From Adenophora triphylla var. japonica (taxonomy: Eukaryota; Streptophyta; Magnoliopsida; Asterales; Campanulaceae), in NCBI GenBank assembly GCA_022495995.1, contig JAFEMH010002100.1, forward strand, positions 1 to 64,000: DNA of 64,000 nucleotides. The letters are read 5' to 3'. Of this stretch, positions 22,986-34,435 are shown piece by piece. Below the pieces are notes generated by a model. The model was not told the DNA's origin. It saw only the letters and a list, made by a program, of their open reading frames with translations, and searched no databases. The position numbers and the translations under genes were made by a program. Within the stretch, counting starts at the first letter, position 1; each line of letters opens with the position of its first letter.

Positions 22986-24770
22986 ATGGCCTCAACCGTG
23001 CTTGGTAAGGATGTTTGGATTATGGACGGTGGATGCTCTAGGCATATGGCTGGACATCTTGATCTCCTCACCGATCTGGAAGAAGCATCTGGTCCTCCGG
23101 TTGTCTTTGGTGACAACGCAAAGGGTAAAATTATCGGTCGTGGATCCATCAAAAGAGTACGATTATTGTATGCAGAAGGTATCTTTGGTGGATGGTGCTG
23201 AAAACATAACCTTCTCTCTATTTCACAATTCTGTGACAAAGGTATGCATTGTGTTTTCAATTCTTCCAAGCTGCTATGTGAAAGACATTGCTACGGGTGA
23301 AACACTTCTCACTTTGGATATAGAAAAGGTAACGTATACGCTATAGATTTAAACAATGTCTCGAATGTTACTAATGTTTGTTTTGTAGCTAAGAACATCG
23401 GTGAGAATTCTGGCTATGGCACAAGAGACTCGGTCACCTGAACTTCAAATATCTATCCAAGCTGGCCAATAAAAATCTTGTCGCCGGCTTACCTCGGGTG
23501 TCTGCTGATCATGGAAGGAAATGTAGAGCTTGCCAATTGGGAAAACGGCATAAAGAATCTTTCCGCGGCAAGCCTGCTTGTCCACTTCTAGGTGCCTCCG
23601 GTTGCTACATATGGATCTGTTTGGCCCCACAACAAGCTGCCGGTTTAGGGGTAGCGGATATGCTTTGGTTGTTGTAGACGACTTCTCAAGATATACTGGT
23701 GGAGATGTTTGCTTCAAAAGATGATACATATGAAGTAGCCACCAGATTATTCCGTCTACTGCAAACCCACAAAGAGTGTGACATCATCGGTATGAGATCG
23801 AGATAATGGAACCGAATTTAAAAATCTTGGAATTGCTCGATGCTTGTGATGATCATGGAATAGATCATAATTTCTCATTCTTTGGTACACCGCAACAAAA
23901 TGGTGTAGTTGAGAGAAAGAACAGGACCTTGATCGAAGCTGGAAAAACAATGATATCCGAAGCTAGGCTTCCCAAGTATTTTTGGGCCGAAGCTATCCAT
24001 ACTGCCTGCTTCACCCAGAATAGATCCTTGGTCAACAAGTTTCATAACAAGACCCCTTATGAGCTATGGCGTGGCAGAATCCCTAACATTGGTTTCTTCA
24101 AGATCTTCGGCTGCAAATGCTACGTACTTTACAACGGTAAAGAGCGCCGAGGTAAATTTGATGAAAAAGCTGATGAAGGTATCTTTGTGGGATACGCCAA
24201 GCACAGTAAGGCATTTAGAATTTTTAATAAACGGTTATTGAAAATTGTTGAATCTGTTCATGTTACTTTTGATGAATTTGATTTGCTAGAGTCTGATAAG
24301 GCTCCAAATAGTACTGATAATTCTGGTGTGTTTGAGACAGGTGAAACCAGCAATCAAAACTCCAATCATTCCACCAGTTCTAATGCAAATCAATCCCCAG
24401 TTCAGCCTTCAGCCTCAAGTGGTGTAACTTGTAGAGCCTTAGTTGATGACTTCTTCTTTCCCCGATCGGTTAGGCAATCCAATAGACAACCCCGGCTAAC
24501 CGATTTATTACCAACCAGTCCTCATATTAATTTTCCTAATTCACCTCCTGAAGCTGAACCTATTTCAAACAATTTGCAGTTTCCTTCCCCACTTACCGAT
24601 CACCAGTCTCCATCACCTTCTCCAAACCGATCTCCTTTACCGATCACTTCTCCCTTTACCGATTCTACTCCTCCATTAGAAAACCTTAGACAAGAATCGG
24701 TCAGGCAAGACCTCCCTAGGGAAGTGAGACCGGTTAAGAGATCACCCTTTAGAAAATGTGATAGGTGATG
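22986..24770 (+). pseudogene. Copia protease and integrase
   Basis: Protease reads WIMDGGCSRHMAGHLDLL near 23020; the catalytic D-S-G is D-G-G here. The integrase zinc finger follows at about 23430-23570 (HLNFKYLSKLANKNLV ... CRACQLGKRHKESF). The core contains VVVDDFSRY with a frame break and, from 23806, FFGTPQQNGVVERKNRTLIE with the catalytic Glu, then KTPYELWRGRIPNIGFFKIF and the GKFDEKADEGIFVGY block typical of copia integrase ends. The frame 23806-24768 is 320 codons long, so decay is uneven. The last 120 codons are a P/S/T-rich linker made largely of ACCGAT/ACCGGT motifs. Confidence 0.88.
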
Positions 24771-24899
24771 TCTTTGGTCCCAGAATGACTATAGGCCAAT
24801 TAAGAAGCATGGAGGATCCACATGGATTATTTTCCTCTGCTATGGTCTCAAATATTGAACCAAAGAAAGGCGAGGAAGCACTAGATGACCCAGCTGGGT

Positions 24900-25720
24900 A
24901 GAAGCTATGCAAGAAGAGCTTAATCAGTTTGATAGATGTAAAGTTTGGGAGTTAGTGCCTAGACCTAGTGATCAAACCGTAATTGGAACGAAATGGGTTT
25001 ATAGGAATAAATTGGATGAAACTGGAAAAATTATAAGGAACAAGGCTAGACTAGTGGCGAAAGGGTATAGGCAGGAAGAAGGCATAGACTATGATGAGAC
25101 TTTTGCTCCCGTAGCTAGATTAGAAGCCATTAGGTTATTCCTTGCCTATCTTTGCCTACAAAGAGTTCAAGCTATATCAAATGGATGTGAAAAGTGCCTT
25201 TCTCGATGGGGAACTTCAAGAACTTGTTTATGTTGATCAACCCCTGGTTTTGAAGATTCCAAGAAGCCAAATCACGTATACAAATTGAATAAAGCTTTGT
25301 ACGGCCTCAAGCAAGCACCTCGAGCATGGTATGAAACTCTCTCCAAATTCCTACTTAGTGAGAAGTTTGAACGAGGTAAAATTGACACCACCTTATTTAT
25401 TGCTAAGCATAATGGTCATTCATTGTTAGTTCAAATATATGTTGATGACATTATTTTTGGATCTACTAACGAGAAATTATGCAAGAGATTTGAGAAACTT
25501 ATGCGAGCGAATTTGAGATGAGCATGATGGGTGAGCTTACATTTTTCCTTGGACTTCAAGTCAAGCAAACCCAAGAAGGTATTTTTATAAATCAAGCCAA
25601 ATACACCAATGATCTTATCAAGAAATTTGGTCTTGACTCTGCTCATCCTCAAAGCACTCCTATGGCCACCAAATGTACACCTTGACAAAGATGAATCCGG
25701 TAAGAAAGTAGATATGACAC
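24900..25720 (+). pseudogene. Copia reverse transcriptase
   Basis: RNA-dependent DNA polymerase. Readable blocks in order: [39 protein letters not shown] (25037-25100), [12 protein letters not shown], then KALYGLKQAPRAWYE (25288-25335) and the catalytic YVDDIIFGST (25437-25470). A frameshift near 25230 and others after 25520 break it. Motif order is standard for Ty1-copia. Confidence 0.9.
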
Positions 25721-25879
25721 TCTGCGAGGTATGATAGGCTCTCTACTTTACTTAACCGCATAGGCCAGATATCATGTTTGCCGTATGTGTATGTGCTAGA
25801 TTTCAAAGGCGACCCTAGAGAATCTCATTTGCAAGCTGTTAAAGAATTATAAGATATCTTTTGGGAAGGCTGCTAACTT

Positions 25880-26385
25880 AGGTTTGTGGTATCCAAAAGA
25901 TTCTTCATTTACACTTATTGGATATTCAGATGCCGATTTTGCAGCTTGTAGGGTCACCAGGAAAAGTACTAGTGGAACTTGTCAATTTCTGGGTAACCGT
26001 TTGGTTTCCTGGTCGTGCAAGAAACAAGCATCAATTTCCACTTCTACTACTGAAGCTGAGTACATAGCTGCTGGAAGTTGCTGTTCACAAATTCTATGGA
26101 TGAAGCGGCAACTGACTAGTGGACTATGAAATCCCTCAAGAAGTATGTCCTATCTATTGTGATAACACCTCAGCTATCTCAGTCTCCAACAATCCTGTGA
26201 TGCATTCAAAGACTAAGCACATAGACATCAAATACCATTTCCTCAAGGATCATGTTGAAAAGGGTAACATTATTCTTTTAAAAGTCCATACTGATTATCA
26301 ATTAGCTGATATCTTAACAAAACCATTGGACATTAAAAGATTTGAATTCCTTAGAGGAGAACTAGGCATGATTGATATTCGATAA
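25880..26385 (+). pseudogene. Copia RNase H
   Basis: Removes RNA from the RNA:DNA hybrid. Contains GYSDADFAACRVTRKSTSG (25920-25975), SWSCKKQASISTSTTEAEYI with the catalytic Glu, then after one frameshift near 26120 PIYCDNTSAISVSNNP, KTKHIDIKYHFLKDHVEKG and the terminal LADILTKPLD. Stop at 26383-26385 ends pol. Only one frame change in 500 bp makes this the best preserved pol domain. Confidence 0.9.
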
Positions 26386-27169
26386 ACTTTATGTGCTAAC
26401 TTTGTTATCTGTGTAAGCTCTCAACAAAGATCAAAGGTGACCTCACTCGTTTACCGATGCTTGCTAGTGCTCATTTACCGGTATCCCTTACCGGTAAGGC
26501 AAGACTCCCTTTACCGGTCCTCTTACCGACATACCTGATCGGTAAATGGTGTCTCTATCCGATGGTCCTTTACCGATGATAGTCTCTCTTACCGGTCAAA
26601 ATACCTGACCGGTTAGCTACCTTACCGATTGCCCTTTACCGACGAGCTATGGCGGATCCAAATTTGCAATCCGTTTTTAACCGGCTCGTTTGTCATCATT
26701 GCCTATCAAGTCACATCAATCCCTTCGCCGCCGATGCCGGCAACCTACCGTACTATCCTTTACATTCCCCATGCTCCTATACAAAAGAAGTAGATCAATT
26801 TTAAATAATTGATCAAAAAGGTAATATACGTATCATTCATTTTTTATCAAAAAGGTTATCTTTTTGTACTTTATTATATTTTGATATAAGCTGTTGCACA
26901 CACGTTCATATTTTCATGACACATCTTTAATTTCGTGAAACAAAGCGTCAATCAATGTGCACGGCGGTTAAAAACCTTTAAGCTTCTTTTGCTTTAACCA
27001 ACACACCTCTTCATCTTCCCGCTCTTTTGTCCCCTATATAAGGATTTCAAAATCTCATTTAAACTTTACGGATTCTCTCTCTCTAAAAGATCTAAGCAGC
27101 CGGCAATTTACTCTCAATACTTCATCTTCTCCTTCTCCATCTGTGTTCTTCACTACTTGAGATTTACTG
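26386..27169 (+). promoter_or_regulatory. Post-pol spacer and internal promoter of the copia extra gene
   Basis: 26440-26650 is packed with TTACCGGT/TTACCGAT motifs (about a dozen). After an AT-rich stretch, CCTATATAAGG near 27033-27043 is a good TATA box. About 35 bp later a CT-rich start region (TTCTCTCTCTCTAAAAG) and a 5'UTR-like leader precede an intron. This looks like an independent gene promoter inside the element. Function is inferred from layout. Confidence 0.5.
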
Positions 27170-27297
27170 GTATGATTTTGAAACTCTAAAGACTTCTAGA
27201 TCTCCTATATTTCTAGAATCATCTAATCTCTTAAAATTACTTGTAGAAATCTCATTAATTCTAACTTATTTTGTTTGAATGATTATTTGATTCACAG
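27170..27297 (+). other. Probable 5'UTR intron of the extra gene
   Basis: Donor ACTG|GTATGATTTT and acceptor TTGATTCACAG|ATG, 128 bp and T-rich. The acceptor is immediately followed by the ATG at 27298, a layout common in plant genes. No transcript evidence is available. Confidence 0.5.
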
Positions 27298-30200
27298 ATG
27301 GCCATTAAGAAAGACATCTATGGAGGTTACATTCTCTCCGGCTTTTCGACTCCAGATGAAGGCCGTGCCATTGAAGCTCTATTCATTCTTAGGAGTTATT
27401 CCTTTCGTGATGCTGAAGGAAATGAAGACATTTATTATGAGATGGTTAATGAGTTATTTGAGAATGGTGTTGTGGATGAAAATGAGAATATTATCTCCAC
27501 TTCTTCTTTGGTGTCCCCGTCACTTTTAGCCACTGCCACCATTGCTTTCTTGCCTTCCCAAATCTTTCTTCCACCGGTCCATCTTCTATCTCCATGAAAG
27601 ATATGATTCTTTGCTGGGCAAAAGTTAGAGGATCTGACCCCTTCGTTAGGTGAAGCTAACAAGAAAGCTGGTTTTGATCTTTGTTTTCTGTTGTTCTTGA
27701 TGTTGTAGACCGATGTTTCATTTGCCGGTCTGGCTCTCATCATTGTATTACCATGATACAATGGGAAGCAATTGCTTCCATCATTATTGGTGGAGAATTC
27801 AGTGGTGTGCTTTCCTTTACCGGATTGTTTTAATTGCTTTTAAGAAATTTCAGAAGGAAAGGCCATCTACCAAGACCAACAAAGCCAAACCTTGTCATTA
27901 TCGATGATTAGCCGTGCTCTCGAGATCCATCCACTGAGTTCTTCAAGCCTACTGAGAATCAACCCAAGTATCCTCAATCTTTACGCAAGCGTTTGACATG
28001 TTTGACATGATTAGAGCCATCAAAGAATCTCTTAGGTAAACCAACCGGTAAGCCTGAGCCTTCCACGGTAATCCAACCGGTAAATGATGAACTGCTACCG
28101 GTAAACCGGTCGGTAAACCAATCGGCAAACCAACTCATAAGAAGAAGAAACTCTCTGGCCGGCCAAAGGTTGCTCAAGTTGCCGGTGCTCCTCCTGCTCC
28201 CAAACCTTCTTTGCCGGTAAAGAAAACTACTTGAGTCTTCTTCGATGATGATGATGATAAGCCTATCTCTATCATTCTTTCCCCTACCGAGAATGCAAAA
28301 AGCCACGACGGAAAATCGGCTCCTCCCCCTTCCAAGAAATCCAAACCTATTCCAAAATCTTCCCAACAAATTGCCAAAGAAAATGCTTTGAGAGAAGAAG
28401 GAGAATTGAAACAGGACTTGGGAAACTTCATACCATTCATTCCCAAAAGACTCTTTAATCACAACTTCCTTACCGACAAAATTCCATTTACCGGTCGATC
28501 ATCAACTTGACCGGTAAGTCACTTTGCAAACCGATCGAAACCCAACCTTTCACATTTACCATTACAATCCCTGGCTAGTCAATCCTACCTTTGAACCATC
28601 TCCCACTTGGGTATATCCTATTGAGCACTTGCCTCCTTTCCTTCGAAAGCTTTTGCAATTCCATGAGATCAACAAAGACTCGGTCCGATCGGTGACATAT
28701 CGATTATGTGGATTTTGACAACATCCATGAAGATAAAGGTCTCTACTATACCAAGCCATGTTTGTTGAATGACTATGATATCTCACTATCCGAGAGATAG
28801 TCTACTCAAGCTTTACAATCGGTATTTTGAATTCTTTGCCTCCAATGTGGAATGCCATCTACTTGGCTCGGGATAGGCTCAGGCAAGACATGATGATTCG
28901 GGCGGTGTGGATTGATTTTGCCATTCTTTATAATGCTCGAGGATACTCTTAAGGAATCGATCCTTATCGGCTTGGAAGATTTGAGTTACCTGGAGATGAT
29001 CTTCCCTCCTTTGATCCTGAAATTGTCAACTTAGGACCTCGAAGATGGCAATTCGTGAAGAATGTTATGGATGTGGTGCAAAATCTGGTGGACTTGAGCA
29101 GACTTTCGAGTATGGGTGATATCTCTCTTTCGGACTTCTTCCCCCGACTCTATTCGGTCCAACAAAAACAAATGGGCTACTTGTTCTGATGAAGAAATTG
29201 AAGAAATGTTCAAGGACATTAATGGCTCGATAATCAAACCATTGATAGGGCGGAGCGATGCATGTCACAAGCTCTATCTCTACGGCTCTAGTGATTCGGA
29301 TGCCGATGACCAAGATCTGCTTTGTGATTGATCGATGCGAGAAGATAAGTGCGACTTTACAACTCCTTTACCGATGCAACATGTGGGAGGAGGTAGTGCG
29401 AGACTTCTCCGATTACCGTTCTTGCTTCGGGAGGAGGAGAAGTTATTAGACCATGCCCTTCACCGGTTATTCAACCGATGCCTCTTAGGTGAAATACTTC
29501 AACCGGTTAGAGAAGAGTTACCGGCTTACGAGCCATTTACCGGTGCTTCTCATTTACCGGTTAGTCAGCCCCTTACCGTTGCATCTACTGAACCGGTTAA
29601 GGCAATCAATGTTGATGATATCCTTCTCCAGCAAGCCTTAGCAGCTAGCTTATTTACCGAGCAATCGAAGAAGCTCAAGGAAAGTCAAAGAGCAACCATT
29701 GAAGAGTTGGCTACTCAGAAAGCCATTCAAGCATCTCTTCTACCGGTCAGTCAATCGGTAAGTCAAGTTATTCTTCCTTCCTCTTCTAGAGCCAATTCAC
29801 CGGTTCAGGAGGAGGATATTGATCCCATCTTTGATGAAGACTCCCTCTCTGATTTCTATGAAGAAGAAGAAGATGTTGATTTTGATGAGAATGATCCAAC
29901 AATTCCTCCTGTTTATGATGATCCTGGTATGCGTCAGAAGGATCTCATGTCTTCTCTAAATTTCTATACCTCCAAAGCTTCTATTCCTCGATCTGCCGAT
30001 GGCATACCTTTATTTGAGGTTCATGAGAAGATCCTTAGCAAGGCGATGGCGAGCCAACTCCAATGCCTCCATCTATTGCCGATCTATTTCGAAGCAAAGA
30101 AGAGAAGATAGAATGTCTACTTTTATTGATGTTGTGTCGAGACATGAAGGTTGGTCTTTGCTCTGAAGATACCTCCTAGATATACCAAAACTCTTGGGCC

Positions 30201-31650
30201 GGTGAGACAAGTCGCCGGTATCGGAAGGTTAAGGTGTTAAAGCTTAAGAAGCGTCCAATTCCTCCCAAGGGCAAAGCAATCCTTCACTGGCAAAGATGAG
30301 CAACGGTTGGTTCTTGATTTCCCTTCTCCAAAATCAAACAAGAAATATCCTTCCTCTATTCAGCAACACAATCGGTTTATCAGGATTCATGGCCAGTTTG
30401 CAACATTTGCCCCCAGACCGGTTGAAAGCACCCTTTCAACCGATGACTTCTTTATCCGGTATATGTCTATTAATGGACGTATTACTCAAATTCTGGAGTT
30501 GAGGCTTTTTAATTGGTCTGGTTTTGTTACTAAAATGGTTGGCTTATTGCCAAATGTGACCAGACTCTCTGTGATAAAGAAAGGCAAGCCTATTCCTTGG
30601 AGCAACATTAGAGAAGCTTCATTACTTCTGCTGGCTATTAGAGTAATTCACATTCTAAGGCGTCGGCAAGCCATCTTACCGTTGGTCCCTATTGCAGCTG
30701 ACCTCTTGGAACTTTCTTTTCTTTGAGATGATGAGTTTGGAACCCTTTGATCCTCATGCTCCTGATTCTCCTTTACCGATTGCTCCTCCTGTCTCTCCCA
30801 TGGAAATATTGGATGAGGAGATTGAGATCTCTCCTACCGGTGAAGTGTCTCGGTCCGTTGAAACCTCTCTTACCGACCCATCTTCTCCTATTACCGATAG
30901 CCGTGTTGCCGATCAATTGCCTCCAGTTACCGATGCTCCTTTGCCGGCTAGCCAACCGGTTTCTCAATCCATTCCATTACCTACCCCTCCTACCGATGAT
31001 TTAAATAGGCCACTCCTTGCTTGAGGATTTGATAGGTCTTCATAGAGCCGTGCTTGATGGTTTTGTTGAAGTCAACATTGAGTTAGCTCGTTCTTTCATT
31101 AAGTCCAATCAGGAGGAGGAGGAGAGAAAATTTGATTTATTGAAGACTGGTATTGCTTTGTCTCTTGGCAATTTCATGACCGATATAAATGCTAGAGACA
31201 ACGTCATCGAGAGATCTTCGGGTACAACTTGATGAGGCTCGTGCAAACCAATAAAATCCTTTGTGAGCAACAACTTTCGAGGCAAAGACATTATCAACCG
31301 ATCCATTGAAGAACTCAAAAGGACAAGTGAAGCCCTTAGTAGGGTCAAGAAAGGAACCGTGAGCTTGAATTGGAGTTAGCCAAAGTAAAAGCTAAAAATG
31401 AAGTGCTAATGGTGGTTAGAGAAGATAGGAAGAAAAGGAAAAGGGATGAGAAAGAGAAGAGGAAAGCAAAAGAAATCCAAAGCTTCGATCTTGCCCTCCT
31501 TGAGATCTTGCCCCTCCTTCGAGATGTTGCCCCTCCTTGATTCTTTGCTCCTCCTTCGAGATCGCTTTGCTCCTTAGCCGATCTTGTTTCAAGCCTTTTA
31601 CCGGTGCGGCTACGAGAATGTAACCGATGAAGTTTTTGTCTTTCTTTCCT
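27298..31650 (+). pseudogene. Extra gene between pol and 3' LTR of the copia element
   Basis: The position matches the additional, sometimes env-like, ORF of SIRE/Maximus elements. The N-terminus MAIKKDIYGGYILSGFSTPD (27298) continues about 80 codons. Later pieces include FHIYHYNPWLVNPTFEPSP (28550), a 258-codon frame at 29335-30111 with an acidic patch (DFYEEEEDVDFDEND), a P/S/T-rich stretch at 30750-31010 with repeated PVSQP/PITDS-type units encoded by ACCGGT/ACCGAT, and a charged coiled-coil-like end (31350-31480). I found no signal peptide or clear membrane anchor, so an envelope role is not supported. It may be a captured host gene or a lineage-specific ORF. Many stops. Confidence 0.5.
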
Positions 31651-31942
31651 CATTCACCGGTCCACAAACACTAATGAGAATCTCTTACCCTCAAACTTTG
31701 TGTTTTGTTTAAAATTCCTTCTATTGTTTTGAATGCTTCATATGCTGCTAACCGTTATATTTTTGCAGGATCATTCAAAATCTTTACCCCTTTTTCGATC
31801 TTTTATTTTTCTAATCTGTAAGCTTTCCTTAGGTAGCATCAAGTTGTCTCTTGACTTGGGGAATGATATATTATATAGACAAAATCTTTATCATTCTTTT
31901 CTAAATCAAGAAGATGCCAACCTAGGATGATTGGACTTAAGC

Positions 31943-31956
31943 AATTAGGAGGAGAT
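31943..31956 (+). other. Polypurine tract of the copia element
   Basis: AATTAGGAGGAGAT immediately before the TG of the 3' LTR; expected primer for plus-strand synthesis. Confidence 0.75.
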
Positions 31957-33355
31957 TGTTAGTCAAATATATGCTTTGGCTTAGAATTGCTTAATCCCAA
32001 TCTTTACAAGCATTAATGAGGACCCCTAATTTAGTTAGATCAAAATAGAATTTTTCTATGTACCATAGGATCCCTTAGTGCTAGTGCCAAGTGTTTTTGC
32101 TATGTATTTTTCTCAAGATTTGAAGACTTGAAGACCTGAGATTTTCCATCAGCATTGTGTGAGTTACCGGTTGGAGTCAGTTACCGGTCAAAGCTTCACT
32201 TACCGGTTGAGCTATCTTACCTGTTGAGTTACCGGGCCGGCACCTCTGTTACCGGCCATGTTACTTTACCGGTTAAGGCTTACTCTTCAAGCTTCCTCTG
32301 GTTAGCAGCTTGCCGGTGCATTAATTGCTCCCAACCACCAAGCCATCAACTTTAGCTAAAGTTGGTAAAGCAAGCATGCTGACATGACATCTCTGCAGCA
32401 AATCTGTACCTACTTTGAGAATGTCAAGTAACCAGTACTCACAGAGCCCCATCTATCTCTGGAAATCCTCTCTATCCAAATCTCAGGTATTTAATGCAAG
32501 GATCTTCCTATTTAATGCCTGCCAGTCCAAGTTATCATTGCAACCTCTTCAAAGACAACGGCTCCTTTTCAAAGTTCACTATAAATAGCTTTCCTGGAGC
32601 ATTGAAGAAGGTTGGTGCATTTATGATTCTTGAGAGTGAGTTGCTTTGAACTACCAACCTGCACATTCTCTAGTTCAAGGCATTCAAAGCAAGTCCCCTA
32701 TTCACTAGACATCTCTGTTAGGACTTATTCACTTTGGCACCTCAATCAGTGCAGTAGTGTTCCTCCATTAGACTACTTATGGAACACATTGATTGATTCA
32801 CACACAACACCCTAGAGAAATCAGCTCAGCTCGTGAGCACATCTCTAGAAAACACCAGGTCTTTATTGTAGCACGACCCATTAGTGGTCACCTCTAGTTT
32901 GGCAGCCTTTCAATCTTTGGCTTGCAACTTGTAATAGGTAGAATCCATTAATATAATAGTGCACCTTCACAAATCCAAGTTCGACCAAACTTGGTAGAGG
33001 GCGTGCTTGAGTTATTTAACACTGTGAACCTCTTCAAACAATGTGTCATTTATTGCTTTGCTTGTTTTCTGTTGTGTAGTTGTAATCAGTTGATAATCTC
33101 TCAACTGGTCACAACCTATTGACTTCACTTACTGCTCACTTTGTTTGTCTTACTTGGAAATAATTTTGTCTTGTCTTGCATGATATTTTGTCTTACCGGT
33201 TTGCCTTTTTCTCTAAACTGAAAACTTAATTTCCGCTGTGCAAAATCACTTACCGGTGAGCTAAAGTTTTTCAAAAGAAATTTTTAGCAAAAAGTTTAAA
33301 CACGCTATTCACCCCCCCCCCCTCTAGCCTGATTCCTACCATTTGGGACCTAACA
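31957..33355 (+). repeat. 3' LTR of the copia element
   Basis: 1399 bp, colinear with 18692-20095, with TATAAATA at 32580-32587. It has a longer C run (33310-33322) than the 5' copy. It ends CCTAACA at 33355; the next five bases (AATAC) do not repeat the five before the 5' LTR. Confidence 0.92.
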
Positions 33356-33908
33356 AATACTATCACTAGCACTATTTAACAATGCCACATGCGCACTTTA
33401 ACACTATCACTCTCACTATTTAATACTACCTCATGCACTCTTCAACATACACGATGACAATGTTTAATATACACAGTGACACTTTTTAAGACACATACAC
33501 ACATGAGCACTCTGTAACAAACATACATGTACTTATTAACAAGTTTTAAAAGTGTCATTTTGGATGTTTATAAGTGTCAGTTTGAATGTTTATAAATACT
33601 GACATTTTGTGACATTAACACTGTCACTTCAAAAGGAACGCGCGCATTTTGGACAAACTTGTTTTTCCTAAGCGTTAAAAAATACATTTTTCTAGGACCT
33701 AACTCTTAAATTATGTCTAAATGATTATTTTAATAAGAAAATAAAATGGGGTTGTTGAAAATATTATTAATAAAGGGTGTCTTAATAACAAATTTTATAA
33801 GGGTTTTTTACCAATAAATTCCTGAGATAAAGTGGAATTTACCAATAAAAACACAACATTTCATATTCTACCTTAGGATATCTAAGTTGAAATCGATTTT
33901 ACCAATAA
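33356..33908. other. Unassigned AT-rich DNA between copia and Helitron
   Basis: Imperfect short repeats of ACTATCAC/ACACAGTGACA type at 33356-33640 and an AT-rich stretch with two copies of TTTACCAATAA near 33830-33908. No gene, LTR or TIR recognised. It is not the pol region of element D, which would be expected if the copia element had simply inserted into D. Confidence 0.4.
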
Positions 33909-33936
33909 CTAGGGAGAAGCCCGTGCTTCGCACGGG
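33909..33936 (-). other. Helitron 3' terminus: hairpin plus CTAG
   Basis: CCCGTGC (33920-33926) and GCACGGG (33930-33936) pair around the loop TTC. Eleven bases further on the - strand the element ends CTAG at 33909-33912. A GC-rich hairpin about 10 nt before CTRR is the transposition terminator signal of Helitrons. Confidence 0.85.
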
Positions 33937-34435
33937 TACTATTTGACTTTTTCATTTTAGTAATTTGCTTTGTGTCTTTAACATATTACCTTTATTTTTA
34001 ACAGAAAATTTTATTTACACAATATATTTGGCAATAACAATTTAAAGTTGACATTAAACTCGAGCAATATATTATTTTGAATTTTGTTGGAGTTCCTCCG
34101 TCCTATTTTAATAGTAAATGTTTGATTTTTTGGATAAAGGAGATTTATATGGGAGTGAGAGTTTTATTTTTCAATTATTATAACACATGTATGAAACTTG
34201 TAATATTTCATTCATGTAATCTATCATTGTAAATATACAATTATTACAGTATAGATGAAGCTACAGTTTACAAACTTTTATTTCCTTACCAAATGATCTT
34301 GCCTCTAAACTCGATATAATTCTTCATGAACATTTTCATGTGCCTGAAAAATATTAATAAATTTTAAGTTATTTATTCAAACCATAAGTTCATATGTATA
34401 ATGCAAAGAAAGAATATTAAAAATTCATATTTACT

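Larger units (their letters stand above)
18692..33355 (+). mobile_element. SIRE/Maximus-like Ty1-copia retrotransposon with extra gene
   Basis: LTRs at 18692-20095 and 31957-33355 both start TGTTAGTCAAATATATG and end CCTAACA. Between them lie an initiator-Met-type primer-binding site, gag, protease-integrase-RT-RNase H in copia order, a 5.5 kb downstream region and a polypurine tract. Size, LTR length and extra 3' gene fit the SIRE lineage. Flanking 5-mers differ (TCGAG left, AATAC right), so there is no target-site duplication. All open frames are interrupted. ACCGGT/ACCGAT motifs are spread through it. Confidence 0.9.

Noticed and set aside
27298..31650. Envelope gene in the copia element
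   Set aside because: No signal peptide, furin-like site or convincing transmembrane segment; composition is acidic, P/S/T-rich and coiled-coil-like.
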